A stretch of DNA of 64,000 nucleotides from DATLZU01 sp051293835 (GTDB taxonomy: Bacteria; Nitrospirota; Nitrospiria; Nitrospirales; Nitrospiraceae), in the NCBI GenBank assembly GCA_051293835.1, contig JBPKMA010000006.1, positions 1 through 64,000 of the forward strand, written 5' to 3'. The stretch's first letter is position 1. Every line of letters starts with the position of its first letter. A program made the position numbers and the translations under genes. A model generated the notes under the pieces. The model saw nothing but the letters and a program-made list of their open reading frames with translations, was not told where the DNA came from and searched no databases. This document shows positions 48,870-58,406 of this stretch, in pieces.

Positions 48870-51694
48870 CTGCCGAGCGACTTCGCGTTTGGCGCGCGGT
48901 CCGATGTGGTGCGAGAGAAGAACCGCCCGACGATGAACTTCCGCCCTTCTTCGGCCAACAACAAACCGAGCGCACCGAGCGAGAGCAACGGCCAGACCCA
49001 CAACGGTAGCGGGGCCGTGCCGACAATCAAATGGCCGAACGGCGAATAGACCAGCAGGCCGAGCAGCGCGATTTCGACCGTGATTCCCCACAGGATGAGC
49101 GGATTGCTGAAGAAGCCCAGCCGGAAGACCGAGACCCGCCGCGATCGACAAGCGAAGACGTTGGCGATCTGAGCGACGACGATCGCGGACAACGTCACGG
49201 TGGTTGCTTCCCGATAGAGGGGATCGCTCCAGTTCAACGGACTGCCCCACGTCCAGCCATGGGTGGCGAGGTACAGGAAAAAGCCCGTCATGGCCACGGT
49301 GGCTTCGATGAGCCCCAAAAAGCCGTAGGCGCGCAGCAAGAGCGCGCGGTTAAGCAGCCGTTCGGTCCGTGGACGCGGCGGCATGTCCATGATTCCCGGA
49401 TGCGGCTGCTCGGCGCCAAGCGCCAAGGCCGGCAGCATGTCGGTGCCCAAGTCCACCGCCAGAATTTGCGGAACCGTCAGCGCGAGGGGGGTGTGAAGGA
49501 AGCCGAAGGCCAGGTAGGGCACGATTTCCGGGACGTTGCTCGACAAGACGTAAGTGACGAACTTGCGGATATTCGCGTAGACGGCGCGACCTTCTTCGAT
49601 CGCGTTCACAATGGTGGCGAAGTTATCGTTCAACAGCACCATGTGCGCCGTCTCTTTCGCCACATCGGTGCCCGCGATGCCCATCGCAATGCCGATATCC
49701 GCCTTTTTGAGCGCCGGGGCGTCGTTCACTCCGTCGCCCGTGACGGCCACCACTTCTCCCATCTCTTTCAGGATGGACACGATGCGCATTTTGTGATGCG
49801 GGGCCATCCGCGCAAAGATCGGCTCCGGTTCCCCCGGGCGAGAAGGGGTCAGCAGTCGGCGGAGCGCCTCATCGCTCAGCGTGTCCACGTGCGAACCCTC
49901 GAGGACGGGAGCGAAGGGTGCGACGTGAGGGTCGGCTTCCGGCGGCGCGAGGCCGATCTGGCGTGCCACGGCCAACGCGGTCAGCGGGTGGTCGCCGGTG
50001 ATCATGATCACCCGCACGCCGGCTTTCTTGCAACGCGCGATCGCGTCCGGCACTTCGCGGTGCGGCGGGTCTATCATTGCGACCAAGCCGAGAAACGTCA
50101 GGTCGCGCTCTACCGTGTCGATATCGAGTTTCTCTGGCCCCCGTTCGATGTCTCGCATGGCGATCGCCAGGACCCGGTAGGCCCGCTGGGCGAACGATCG
50201 GCTGTGCGCGAGAATGTTCTGACGTTCGTCCGGCGTCATCGGCATGATCCGGCCATGGCTCAGCATCGTCGTGCAAAGCGGGATGACCGATTCCGGCGCT
50301 CCTTTGAGATAGGCGACTAGTCGCCCCTCGGCCCAATGGAGTGTCGCCATCCGTTTGCGATCTGCATCAAACGGCAGTTCTCCCATGCGCGGCAGGAGGC
50401 GTCCGTGCAGGAGTCCATGCTCGAGGGCGAATTCGAGCAGGGCGACTTCAGTCGGATCCCCGGTGATGACCATGCGCCCGTCGGCGCGTCGGGTCCGCTT
50501 GGCGTTGTTGCACAGGATCATGGCATCAAACAGCGGCTTCCAGTTGTCGGCGGCGACCGGACTGACTAGGCGGCCGTGGACAAGTAGGCAGCCCTCCCGA
50601 GATTCAACCTCCAGGCTGTCCATAAAAAAGCGGTCCACGCGCATGCGGTTCTCGGTCAGCGTGCCGGTCTTGTCTGTGCAGATGACCGTGGTGCAGCCGA
50701 GTGTTTCGACAGAAGTGAGCTGCTTGATGAGGGCATGACGTTTGGCCATCCGCTGACTGCCCATCGCGAGTGCCAGCGTGACGGTCGGCAACAACCCTTC
50801 CGGCACGTTGGCAACGATGATGCCGATCCCGAAGATTGCGCTGATCCAGAATCCTAGGCCCATCCATAATCCGATCCCGAAAAACAGCACTCCCATCGCG
50901 AGCGCCAGCAGCGCGATGATATGGGTGATCGTGGCGATCTCTCGCTGCAGCGGGCTGAGCCCGGTCGTGACGCTGGTGGAGAGCCGGGCGATCTTTCCGA
51001 ACTCGGTGTACATGCCGGTCGCGTAGACAACGGCTCGGCCGCGTCCCGAAAGGATGGTGGTGCCGGCGAAAACCAGGTTAGGCCGGTCGAGCAGGTGTCC
51101 GTCCGCCACTGGATCTGCCGTGCGGCGCTTCGGTTGCGATTCGCCGGTGAGCGACGACAGATCAACCCGCAACGCGGCCTCTTCGAGGAGGCGTGCGTCG
51201 GCGGGCACCTGTTCGCCTTCTTCGAGCAACAGGATATCGCCAGGAACGATCTCGCTGCGCGGCACCTCGGAGGGCTGGCCGGCGCGCAGGACCCACGCCT
51301 TGGCGGGAAGCCGCCGATGCAGCGCCTGGACCGCCCGCTCCGCTTTGTATTCCTGGAAAAAGGCAAAGACTGCGTTGATGGCGATCACGCCGACGATCGC
51401 CCAGCCCAGCGTCGCCATGCCCTCGCCGGGCTTCATCCACTCGGCCAGAAACGCGAGGCCAGCGGCAAGCCAGAGGAGGATGGCCAGGAAGTGCGTGAAC
51501 TGGCGGGCAAGCCCGCGAACAAGCGAAAAGCGGGGCGGTTCTTGGAGCGTGTTCGGTCCGTACTGCGTCAACCGCCGATGCGCCTCTTCGCGAGACAAAC
51601 CGCCCGGGTCGGTCGCTAGCGCTTTTACCACCTCGTCGGCCGACAGTCGATGGATCTCCGAAACGCGGAGGTCACGCACGGAATCTCCGAACAA
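48854..51694 (-). CDS. P2C-like cation-transporting P-type ATPase
   Basis: A 946-residue P-type ATPase. Motifs: LTGES in the actuator domain; helix M4 with ANVPEGLLPTVTLALAMG; phosphorylation site CTDKTGTLT, Asp341; KGAPE; TGDGVNDAPAL; and M5-M6 with SSNVPEIVPYLAFGF and ILAVDLGTDMLPALALG. The last two resemble the Na+/K+- and H+/K+-type (P2C) enzymes, whereas the other P-type ATPase of the window has Ca2+-type residues. The transported ion is therefore likely Na+ or K+, or both, but this is not proven. The start is at 51694 and overlaps the broken USP gene by 23 bases. It is intact throughout. Confidence 0.92.
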   Translation of the reverse strand: MFGDSVRDLRVSEIHRLSADEVVKALATDPGGLSREEAHRRLTQYGPNTLQEPPRFSLVRGLARQFTHFLAILLWLAAGLAFLAEWMKPGEGMATLGWAIVGVIAINAVFAFFQEYKAERAVQALHRRLPAKAWVLRAGQPSEVPRSEIVPGDILLLEEGEQVPADARLLEEAALRVDLSSLTGESQPKRRTADPVADGHLLDRPNLVFAGTTILSGRGRAVVYATGMYTEFGKIARLSTSVTTGLSPLQREIATITHIIALLALAMGVLFFGIGLWMGLGFWISAIFGIGIIVANVPEGLLPTVTLALAMGSQRMAKRHALIKQLTSVETLGCTTVICTDKTGTLTENRMRVDRFFMDSLEVESREGCLLVHGRLVSPVAADNWKPLFDAMILCNNAKRTRRADGRMVITGDPTEVALLEFALEHGLLHGRLLPRMGELPFDADRKRMATLHWAEGRLVAYLKGAPESVIPLCTTMLSHGRIMPMTPDERQNILAHSRSFAQRAYRVLAIAMRDIERGPEKLDIDTVERDLTFLGLVAMIDPPHREVPDAIARCKKAGVRVIMITGDHPLTALAVARQIGLAPPEADPHVAPFAPVLEGSHVDTLSDEALRRLLTPSRPGEPEPIFARMAPHHKMRIVSILKEMGEVVAVTGDGVNDAPALKKADIGIAMGIAGTDVAKETAHMVLLNDNFATIVNAIEEGRAVYANIRKFVTYVLSSNVPEIVPYLAFGFLHTPLALTVPQILAVDLGTDMLPALALGAEQPHPGIMDMPPRPRTERLLNRALLLRAYGFLGLIEATVAMTGFFLYLATHGWTWGSPLNWSDPLYREATTVTLSAIVVAQIANVFACRSRRVSVFRLGFFSNPLILWGITVEIALLGLLVYSPFGHLIVGTAPLPLWVWPLLSLGALGLLLAEEGRKFIVGRFFSRTTSDRAPNAKSLGSQASA

Positions 51695-52093
51695 TCAAGA
51701 CCGACCAGGGCGCATACTTGAGCAAAGCCTCGGAGATGCTGCCAAGGGCCAGGCGTTCGTCCCTGGTCAGGCCTCTAGAGCCGATGACGAGCACATCGGG
51801 TTGCTGCTTTTCGAGTTCGGCAAGAATGGTTGCGCCGGGGTGCTGGCTCTGACGGCGGTTGTCACTTCATACCTTTCCTTGACGAACTGCTCGCGAACGC
51901 GAGCGACGATCTGGGCGGCTCGTTCAATCACCGACCGCGTCAATTGGTCCAACGCCGCCGGTGCCAGTACGGAAGCGGCCAGATCGGGGACGAACGGCTG
52001 AGCGACCGAGAGGACCGTGACGCGAGCTGATTTAGGCAAAACCCCGCTCCACTCGGACCATTCGGATCCATCCACGGCGCAGAGCACGTTCAT
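51672..52093 (-). pseudogene. Universal stress protein, single domain, frameshifted
   Basis: From the ATG at 52093 (GAGGCGGC ribosome site) the frame reads MNVLCAVDGSEWSEWSGVLP, ARVTVLSVAQPFVPDL and SVIERAAQIVARVREQFV, which is UspA sequence. A single frameshift near 51830 then leads to GATILAELEKQQPDVLVIGS, LGSISEALLKYAPWSVLIVR and the end of a USP domain, the ATP-binding GSRGLTRDERLALGS. The stop overlaps the start of the ATPase gene by 23 bases. Apart from the one shift the gene would be normal, so it could be a recent inactivation or a sequence error. Confidence 0.82.
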
Positions 52094-52419
52094 GATGCCG
52101 CCTCGCGGTCGGTGTGGAATGACCTTGGAATACAACCTGCAGTCGATATGCCACAGCCGATATTTCTGTCTTCCCGGCTTCATCAATGTTTCCGAGAAGT
52201 TGCAGACAGTTCCGACTTTCGGTACGTCCCTCCGGTGCGGCGTTTTGCAGCAGGCGCGACCGGGGTACTGTGGTGATTGTCGCCAGCATGCGGGGATGAA
52301 ATCAAGCGGCGGATGCCCGGTTTTCCCTCATCGGGGTACGCGCGAGGCAAGTGGACCGGAGGAGGCGGATCGCGAGCGCCGCCAAACTCAAGCGTTAGCC
52401 CGCGGAAAGGAATAGGTTC
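52094..52419. other. 326-base divergent intergenic region
   Basis: Lies between the divergent USP remnant and the dnaJ gene. Promoters for both are expected. No convincing -35/-10 pair, CIRCE-like element (inverted TTAGCACTC) or other operator is seen. No coding sequence is recognisable. Confidence 0.3.
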
Positions 52420-53529
52420 ATGCCCGTCTCGGAAACGAAGCGTGACTACTATGAGGTGCTAGGTGTCGATCGCTCCGCGACGCGGGACGAGATCAAGCGC
52501 GCCTATCGGCAACTGGCGCTGCAATACCATCCGGACCGCAACAAGAATCCTGATGCGGCCGAAAGGTTTAAAGAGATTGCGGAAGCCTACGCCGTTCTCT
52601 CTGATGACACCAAACGCCGCGAATATGACGCCAGTGGGCATGCCGGCATCAGGGAACGCTGGACATCCGAAGATCTCATGCGGGATTTCCACTTCGGGGA
52701 CTTCTTCGGCGGCCGCTTTGACGACTTGTCCGGCATTTTTGGCGACGTTTTTGGCAGGCGGGCTAGACCGGGTTTCGGGGCGACCCGTGGCGTGGACTTG
52801 CGTTATGACCTGGATTTGACGCTGGAAGAAGCGGCCAAAGGCGGCGAGCGGGAGATTGAGGTGACCCGTTCCGAGACCTGCGCGTTGTGCGGTGGGAGCG
52901 GCGCGCAGCCCGGAATCAAACCGAAGTCCTGTAGCGAGTGCGGCGGGACTGGTCAGAAACAACAGGTGCGAACGAGTAAAGGGATGCGCATGGTGACCCT
53001 GACCACCTGCTCCGTCTGTCACGGACGCGGCCATACGATCGAGTCTCCCTGCCTGACCTGCCAAGGCAACGGGGTGCGGTTCGTCGCGCATACGCTCAAA
53101 GTGCGGATTCCGCCCGGCGTCGAGGACGGAACGGTAATACGGTTGGCGGGGCAAGGGGAAGCCAATGCGGACGGAGGACCGCCGGGCGACTTGCTGATTC
53201 GGCTGCATCTGCAGCCGCATCCTACGTTCGAGCGCCATGGAGACGATCTGTATACCATCAAGACCATCACATTTCCGGAAGCGGCATTGGGCACGAAGAT
53301 TCTGCTCACTGGATTAGGCGGAGAATCCATCCGTCTTATGATTCCCGCGGGCACACAGAGCGGGACAGCGCTGCGCCTCAGCGGCAAAGGGATGCCCAAG
53401 CTGGGCGGGAAAGGCAAGGGCGATCTGTTCGTCGTCGTCGAGGTGAAGACCCCGATCGAGCTTTCGCCGCGCCAGCGGGAGTTGCTCGAGGAGTTCGCCA
53501 AGTTGGAAAAGGAGAAACGAAGGCAATAA
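52420..53529 (+). CDS. dnaJ: DnaJ chaperone
   Basis: Co-chaperone of DnaK (Hsp70), 369 residues. The J domain (about residues 8-70) has the HPD motif in QYHPDRNKNPDAAERFKEIA. A short Gly/Phe-rich region (FHFGDFFGGRFDDLSGIFGD) follows. The zinc-finger region has four Cys pairs: CALCGGSG, CSECGGTG, CSVCHGRG, CLTCQGNG. The C-terminal substrate-binding domain contains GDLLIRLHLQPHPTFERHGD. All parts are in the normal order. No dnaK or grpE is nearby; the surrounding genes are stress-related. Confidence 0.95.
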   Translation: MPVSETKRDYYEVLGVDRSATRDEIKRAYRQLALQYHPDRNKNPDAAERFKEIAEAYAVLSDDTKRREYDASGHAGIRERWTSEDLMRDFHFGDFFGGRFDDLSGIFGDVFGRRARPGFGATRGVDLRYDLDLTLEEAAKGGEREIEVTRSETCALCGGSGAQPGIKPKSCSECGGTGQKQQVRTSKGMRMVTLTTCSVCHGRGHTIESPCLTCQGNGVRFVAHTLKVRIPPGVEDGTVIRLAGQGEANADGGPPGDLLIRLHLQPHPTFERHGDDLYTIKTITFPEAALGTKILLTGLGGESIRLMIPAGTQSGTALRLSGKGMPKLGGKGKGDLFVVVEVKTPIELSPRQRELLEEFAKLEKEKRRQ

Positions 53530-53573
53530 TCCAGATGCACCACAACCACCGAGATCATCCACGAGAGGTGTGT

Positions 53574-54296
53574 ATGAGCGACCGAGAGCGTGTGGTCAAA
53601 GCCGTTCGCGCGGCGTTTGAGCGGGAGCCGAGGATCAATCTGCACAAGTATCCGATCAAGGTTGAGTTCGCCAATGGCGTGCTGACGTTAGAGGGAGAAG
53701 CTGAGCATATCGCGGCCAAGAAGCTCTGCATGGAGCTGGCGGTGGCAGTGCCCGGCGTGACCGGCATCGTCGACCGCCTGCGGGTCGTGCCTTCGACACA
53801 TATGGGTGATGGGGCGATCCTCGACGCGGTGCGCGATGCGTTGCTTCAAGAGCCGATTCTTGAAAACTGTACGCTCCAGCTCAAACGCAAAGGCCAGTTC
53901 GAAACGGTGAGAGAAGCAAATGCCGAACCGCATGGGGTGATTCAAGTGTCGGTCGACGACGGGGTGGTGCTGTTGGACGATCATGTAACCAGCCTCACGC
54001 AGAAACGCATGGCCGGGGTCCTTGCCTGGTGGGTGCCGGGCAGTCGCGATGTCATTAACGGGATGGCGGTCGAACCGCCGCAGGAGGATTCCGATGAAGA
54101 GTTGGCCAAGGCGGTGCGGTTGGTTCTGAAAAAGGACCCGTTCATCGATATGGATCGCATCAAGGTCGCGGCTGACCATGGAACGGTGACGCTGGAGGGC
54201 AGCGTTCCAACGCCGACGCAGAGAGACATGGCGGAGTTCGATGCCTGGTATGTTTTCGGTGTGGACAAGGTTGTCAACCGCCTGGAGGTACGTTGA
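53574..54296 (+). CDS. Protein with three BON domains
   Basis: A 240-residue protein containing three BON domains: residues about 1-70 (IKVEFANGVLTLEGEAEHIA), 78-155 (VSVDDGVVLLDDHVTSLTQK) and 175-240 (IKVAADHGTVTLEGSVPTPT). Each has the usual Gly-x-x-x-Leu-x-Gly pattern. BON proteins (OsmY-like) bind phospholipid membranes and are commonly induced by osmotic stress. No signal peptide is visible from the ATG at 53574, which has a GAGAGGTGTGT ribosome site; the protein may be cytosolic. It is 44 bases downstream of dnaJ. Confidence 0.88.
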   Translation: MSDRERVVKAVRAAFEREPRINLHKYPIKVEFANGVLTLEGEAEHIAAKKLCMELAVAVPGVTGIVDRLRVVPSTHMGDGAILDAVRDALLQEPILENCTLQLKRKGQFETVREANAEPHGVIQVSVDDGVVLLDDHVTSLTQKRMAGVLAWWVPGSRDVINGMAVEPPQEDSDEELAKAVRLVLKKDPFIDMDRIKVAADHGTVTLEGSVPTPTQRDMAEFDAWYVFGVDKVVNRLEVR

Positions 54297-54443
54297 AAAC
54301 CTGGTTGGCATGCACCGGACAGACCAGATCAATCGGATTCGCTGCGAGAACGCCAACTGGAAGAATGCGCCGGCTCTGCTGGACTACGTCCGTTATCCGG
54401 CTGGTCGGCGTGGCGTCTTGGTCTCCCAATGGAGAGCAGATAA

Positions 54444-56171
54444 GTGGGGAAAGAATTTGTGGGTGAAGATCCTCGCCAGACTCTGGAAGTGGATGTGCTT
54501 TTCGTCGGAGGGGGACCAGCCAATCTTGCTGGGGCATTGCGCTTGACGCAGCTCGTCGCTCGGCATAACGAGCAGGTTTCCACAGGAGAAAGGCCGGGCC
54601 AAATGCTTGAGCCGCGAATTGCGCTGATCGAGAAGGGGCGCGATGTGGGCGCCCATGCTCTGTCGGGCGCCATATTCGATCCGGTCGCGCTGGAGGAATT
54701 GCTGCCTGATTATCAGGATCGTGGCTTTCCCTTCGTACAGCGACTCGTCCGCCACGATTTCCGCTATCTCACCACGGAAAGCAGTATCCGGATCCCGGAT
54801 GTTCTGCTGCCTTGGGCTCGCCGGCACGGCCGCTGTTACCTCGGGTCCCTTCAAAAGCTGAATCTGTGGCTGGGCGAGCAGGCGGAAGCGGCGGGGGTGT
54901 CTGTCTTCACCGAAACCTGCGGAGTCGACATTCTCTACGACGGGGCCCGCGTGTGCGGAGTGCGCACGGGCGACAAAGGACTGGAAGCGGGCGGCGGGAA
55001 AAAACCCAACTTTGAACCGGGTACCGCGATTTACGCCAAGGTCACGGTCTTCGGCGAAGGCCCGTATGGGACGCTGAGTGAAGACCTCATCCATCGGTTC
55101 AACCTGCGCGCTGGCCGCTCTCCTCAGTCCTATGCGCTGGGCGTGAAGGAGCTGATCTGGGTCGGGCGAACCGGGGCGCCGGGAATGGCCATTCATACGA
55201 TCGGCTATCCGCTCGGCCCGCGCGTCTTCGGCGGCGGGTTCTGCTATGGCCTCGATGACCATCACTTCGCGGTAGGCATGGTCTGCGGGTTGGATTGGGA
55301 CGATCCGCAACTGGATGTCCAGGCTCAGCTCCAGCGGCTCAAGAAGCACCCTGACATTCAGCAGTTCATCAAAGGCGGAACGATCGTGGCATATGGTGCC
55401 AAGACGCTGCCGGCAGGCGGCTATTTCGCCGTGCCACGCCTCGTCGTGGACGGAGCGATGCTTGTCGGGGACTCGGCCGGGTTCGTCAACGTGCCCGCAG
55501 GGAAAGGCATCCACTACGCGATGAAGAGCGGGATGCTGGCGGCTGAAACGATTTATGAAGCCTTGGTGGAAGGAGATACTTCTGCCGCCCGGCTTGCAGC
55601 CTATGAAGCGCGAGTGGCCGACTCCTATGTGATGCGCGATTTGTACCGAGGGCGGCACTTTCGGCCGGCCTTCGCCTACGGGCGCCTACCCGGTCTCTTG
55701 CTCGGCGGGCTCACCGCATGGACCGGATGGGGACCGCGGAAGCCCCGCCGCGTTCGGCACGATTTTCAAGCGCTCCGTCCCCTCGCCGAAGCACAGAGCG
55801 GACGGTGGTCTCGTGAGCCGGCGCAATACGATGCCGGCGTGGTGGTCGACAAGCTCACCGCCGTGTATCATTCAGGGACGCAACACCGGGAGGATCAGCC
55901 CTCCCATATCCGAATCCTTGACCCTGCGCGATGTGTGAGCGACTGCATGCCTCGCTTCGGCGATGCGCCCTGCACTCACTTTTGTCCCGCCAACGTCTAT
56001 GAATTGATCGGTGAGGGCCCGACCCGCCGGATCCAGATCAACTTTGCGAACTGTCTCCACTGCAAGGCCTGTGTCATCAAGGATCCGATCGATGTGCTGG
56101 CCACGGACCATATTCAAAATATCAGTTGGCGGGCGCCGGCCGAAGGTGGACCGCGGTATCAGGGGCTGTAG
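54444..56171 (+). CDS. Electron-transfer flavoprotein-ubiquinone oxidoreductase
   Basis: A 575-residue membrane-associated enzyme that passes electrons from ETF to the quinone pool. The N-terminal FAD site is VDVLFVGGGPANLAGALRLT. Further family blocks are GRDVGAHALSGAIFDPVAL, GEGPYGTLSEDL, VGDSAGFVNVPAGKGIHYAM and LYRGRHFRPAF. The C-terminal 4Fe-4S ferredoxin domain has CMPRFGDAPCTHFCPANVYE and NCLHCKACVIKD. The start at 54444 is 147 bases after the BON gene, with an AGAGCAGATAAGTG sequence ahead. It is followed by the etfB and etfA genes; the whole is an intact electron-transfer operon. Confidence 0.94.
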   Translation: MGKEFVGEDPRQTLEVDVLFVGGGPANLAGALRLTQLVARHNEQVSTGERPGQMLEPRIALIEKGRDVGAHALSGAIFDPVALEELLPDYQDRGFPFVQRLVRHDFRYLTTESSIRIPDVLLPWARRHGRCYLGSLQKLNLWLGEQAEAAGVSVFTETCGVDILYDGARVCGVRTGDKGLEAGGGKKPNFEPGTAIYAKVTVFGEGPYGTLSEDLIHRFNLRAGRSPQSYALGVKELIWVGRTGAPGMAIHTIGYPLGPRVFGGGFCYGLDDHHFAVGMVCGLDWDDPQLDVQAQLQRLKKHPDIQQFIKGGTIVAYGAKTLPAGGYFAVPRLVVDGAMLVGDSAGFVNVPAGKGIHYAMKSGMLAAETIYEALVEGDTSAARLAAYEARVADSYVMRDLYRGRHFRPAFAYGRLPGLLLGGLTAWTGWGPRKPRRVRHDFQALRPLAEAQSGRWSREPAQYDAGVVVDKLTAVYHSGTQHREDQPSHIRILDPARCVSDCMPRFGDAPCTHFCPANVYELIGEGPTRRIQINFANCLHCKACVIKDPIDVLATDHIQNISWRAPAEGGPRYQGL

Positions 56172-56184
56172 CAGGATTGCACAT

Positions 56185-56220
56185 CGTTATCCGTAATCTG
56201 TCTTCCGTGAACGGATAACG
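56185..56220. repeat. Inverted repeat between ETF-QO and etfB genes
   Basis: CGTTATCCGT (56185-56194) and ACGGATAACG (56211-56220) are a perfect inverted pair of ten bases with a 16-base loop. It could be an operator or an RNA hairpin that adjusts expression between the two genes. There is no T-run. Confidence 0.5.
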
Positions 56221-56238
56221 GAGAACGACAACGGAGCC

Positions 56239-57042
56239 ATGAACATCGTCGTCTGCGTTAAACAGGTTCCGGCGACTGAATCACTGCTCGCCGTTACGCC
56301 GGATGGCACGGATATCGAACGGTCAGGTCTGACTTTCATTGTGAACCCGTATGATGAGTTCGCGATGGAGGAAGCGCTGCGGATCAGAGAACGGATCGGA
56401 ACCGGCGAGGTCACGGTCGTGACGCTACAGTCCCATGCGGCGCAGAAGCCGGAAAAGGCCCTGCGGACTTGCCTGGCAATGGGCGCCGACAAGGCGGTGC
56501 TGCTGAGCGATCCGGCGTTCGAAGGTGGAGACAGTTTCACGACCGCGCTCGCGTTGGCCGCCGCACTGCGCCGACTTTCATTCGACCTTCTCCTGTTTGG
56601 TAAGCAGGCGGTGGATGACGACGAAGGCGCGGTCGGCGTTCAGGTCGCCGAACTCCTGGGTATTCCTCATGTTGCCGTAGTGAACAAGCTGGAAGTGGAC
56701 GCGAAGGCCCGGAGCCTCGTGGCGCATCGGCAAATCGAAGGGGGTATCGAGGTGGTGGAGGCGCCGATGCCGGCGCTCATCACTTGTCAGAAGGGGCTCA
56801 ATGAACCGCGTTATCCCTCGCTCCCCGGCATTATGAACGCGAGGCAGAAACCGTTGGAAGTCTGGACCTGCCACACGCTCGGGTTGGCTCCCGGCACTCT
56901 TGGCGTGACAGGTGCCAAGCTCAGGATCGTGCGTATGGAACCTCCGCCGCCGCGTCCGCCCGGCCGCCTGATCCCTGGCGACGCGGCGACTGCGGTCAAA
57001 GAACTCGTGCGGCTGCTCCATGAAAAAGAGAAACTCATTTAG
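56239..57042 (+). CDS. etfB: Electron transfer flavoprotein beta subunit
   Basis: A 267-residue ETF beta subunit, which binds AMP and forms the heterodimer that accepts electrons from acyl-CoA dehydrogenases. Signatures include MNIVVCVKQVPATE at the N-terminus, IVNPYDEFAMEEALRIRERI, VTVVTLQSHAAQKPEKALRT, LLLFGKQAVDDDEGAVGVQV, and LNEPRYPSLPGIMNARQKPL, the last being the conserved recognition loop. It lies about 70 bases downstream of the ETF-QO gene, and the alpha subunit gene follows immediately. No frameshift is present. Confidence 0.94.
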   Translation: MNIVVCVKQVPATESLLAVTPDGTDIERSGLTFIVNPYDEFAMEEALRIRERIGTGEVTVVTLQSHAAQKPEKALRTCLAMGADKAVLLSDPAFEGGDSFTTALALAAALRRLSFDLLLFGKQAVDDDEGAVGVQVAELLGIPHVAVVNKLEVDAKARSLVAHRQIEGGIEVVEAPMPALITCQKGLNEPRYPSLPGIMNARQKPLEVWTCHTLGLAPGTLGVTGAKLRIVRMEPPPPRPPGRLIPGDAATAVKELVRLLHEKEKLI

Positions 57043-57071
57043 AGAACATGCGTCGACCCAGACAGATCCAG

Positions 57072-58070
57072 ATGAACCCCATCCTGGTTTTCTGTGAACA
57101 GCGAGACGGTCATCTCAGACAAGCCGGACTGGAGGCCTTGGGCGAAGGCTGCCGTCTCGCCGGGAAAGACGGAAGAGAGGTCATTGCCGTGCTCATCGGG
57201 TCTTCGGTGAGGTTACTCGCTGCCGATCTGGTGGCTCATGGCGCGTCCCGGATCCTGCTCATAGAGGATGAGGCCCTCGACCACTACTCTCCCGAACTCT
57301 ATACATCTGGGCTGGCTGAAGCGGCCGCGCGCGTTCGGCCGGTCGCCGTGCTCATGGGTGCGACCGCGATGGGCAAGGACCTGGCCGCCAAACTGGCGGC
57401 CAGGCTTAAGACCGCCCTCTTGCAGGACTGCGTGGCTTTGGAAATCGAGCCGAACGGCACGTTGGTCGGGACGAGGTCTCTCTATGGCGGGAAGCTGAGA
57501 GCAACCGTAAGGGCGACGCATCCGACCTTCCAGGTGGCCACGCTTCGCCCGAACGTGTTTTTGCCGCTGGAACCGCGGGCTGTGTCCAGCATTCCCGTCG
57601 AACGACTCAGCGTGACGTTCGATCGTGCTCGCCCGATGGCCAAGATCCGCGAAGTGCGCCGGACGGCGGAGAACAAACGGGAATTGACCGAGGCGCCGAT
57701 CATTGTTGCCGGCGGGCGCGGACTCCGAGGGCCGGAGCACTTCAAGCTGCTTGAGGAACTGGCGGAGGCACTGGGTGCGGCAGTCGGGGCATCGCGTGCC
57801 GCTGTCGACGCGGGCTGGAAGCCGCATGCCTCTCAGATCGGCCTTACGGGCAAAACCGTTTCGCCCCAACTCTATGTCGCCTGCGGCATTTCCGGGGCGA
57901 TTCAACACCTGGCCGGCATCTCGTCGGCCCGCGTGATTGTGGCGATCAATAACAACCCCAATGCACCGATCTTCAAAGTGGCTTCGTACGGGATCGTCGG
58001 CGACCTGTTCGAGGTTGTTCCCTTGCTGACAAAGGAGGTGAAAACACTCAAACAAGAAAGCCGCAAGTAG
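57072..58070 (+). CDS. etfA: Electron transfer flavoprotein alpha subunit
   Basis: A 332-residue ETF alpha subunit, holding the FAD. The ATG at 57072 (MNPILVFCEQRDGHLRQAGL) is preferred because the family begins there; another at 57048 would add eight residues. The FAD-binding C-terminal part has IIVAGGRGLRGPEHFKLLEE, GAAVGASRAAVDAGWKPHAS, QIGLTGKTVSPQLYVACGIS, GAIQHLAGISSARVIVAINN and DPxAPIF-like NNPNAPIFKVASYGIVGDLF, all intact. Together with etfB and the ETF-QO gene it forms a unit for electron flow to quinone. Confidence 0.95.
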   Translation: MNPILVFCEQRDGHLRQAGLEALGEGCRLAGKDGREVIAVLIGSSVRLLAADLVAHGASRILLIEDEALDHYSPELYTSGLAEAAARVRPVAVLMGATAMGKDLAAKLAARLKTALLQDCVALEIEPNGTLVGTRSLYGGKLRATVRATHPTFQVATLRPNVFLPLEPRAVSSIPVERLSVTFDRARPMAKIREVRRTAENKRELTEAPIIVAGGRGLRGPEHFKLLEELAEALGAAVGASRAAVDAGWKPHASQIGLTGKTVSPQLYVACGISGAIQHLAGISSARVIVAINNNPNAPIFKVASYGIVGDLFEVVPLLTKEVKTLKQESRK

Positions 58071-58406
58071 CAAGCAGCAATTGATCACTCCCTTTGGGCG
58101 AGAGAACAATGCCTCGGGCATGTGCTGACTCGAGCAGGCAAGGGCAATAATAGGCGCCGAGCAACGGGAGCGGGTTGACAGCATCGACCGGCTCCATTTA
58201 TTTTTATGAAAACGACCGAGGCCGGTCCTCTACGCGGGAATGAGTCATGCGGCCGCTGGCTCGGTCACCCACCTGCTGAATCCTTTCATTTTGACGTCGC
58301 CAAGAATCGTTTCCTTTGAGATTTAGGAACCGGGCTCGACTTGAGGAAGCGAGGTCGCCGTGCGATCGACCGAGGACACGGCTTTCAGACCACGAAAGGC
58401 AAACCG
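58071..58406 (+). promoter_or_regulatory. Intergenic region with a possible sigma-70 promoter
   Basis: TTGACA at 58175-58180 is followed after 18 bases by TATTTT at 58199-58204, a reasonable -35/-10 pair for the 2OG oxygenase gene 200 bases on. The rest holds nothing I can identify. The long leader is unusual, and the pair may be accidental. Confidence 0.3.

Noticed and set aside
47466..49250. Minus-strand frame of 594 codons
   Set aside because: Antisense to the DUF2459 and radical SAM genes and out of frame with the P-type ATPase at its end; no recognisable domain.
54393..55658. Minus-strand frame of 421 codons
   Set aside because: Antisense to the well-supported ETF-QO gene.
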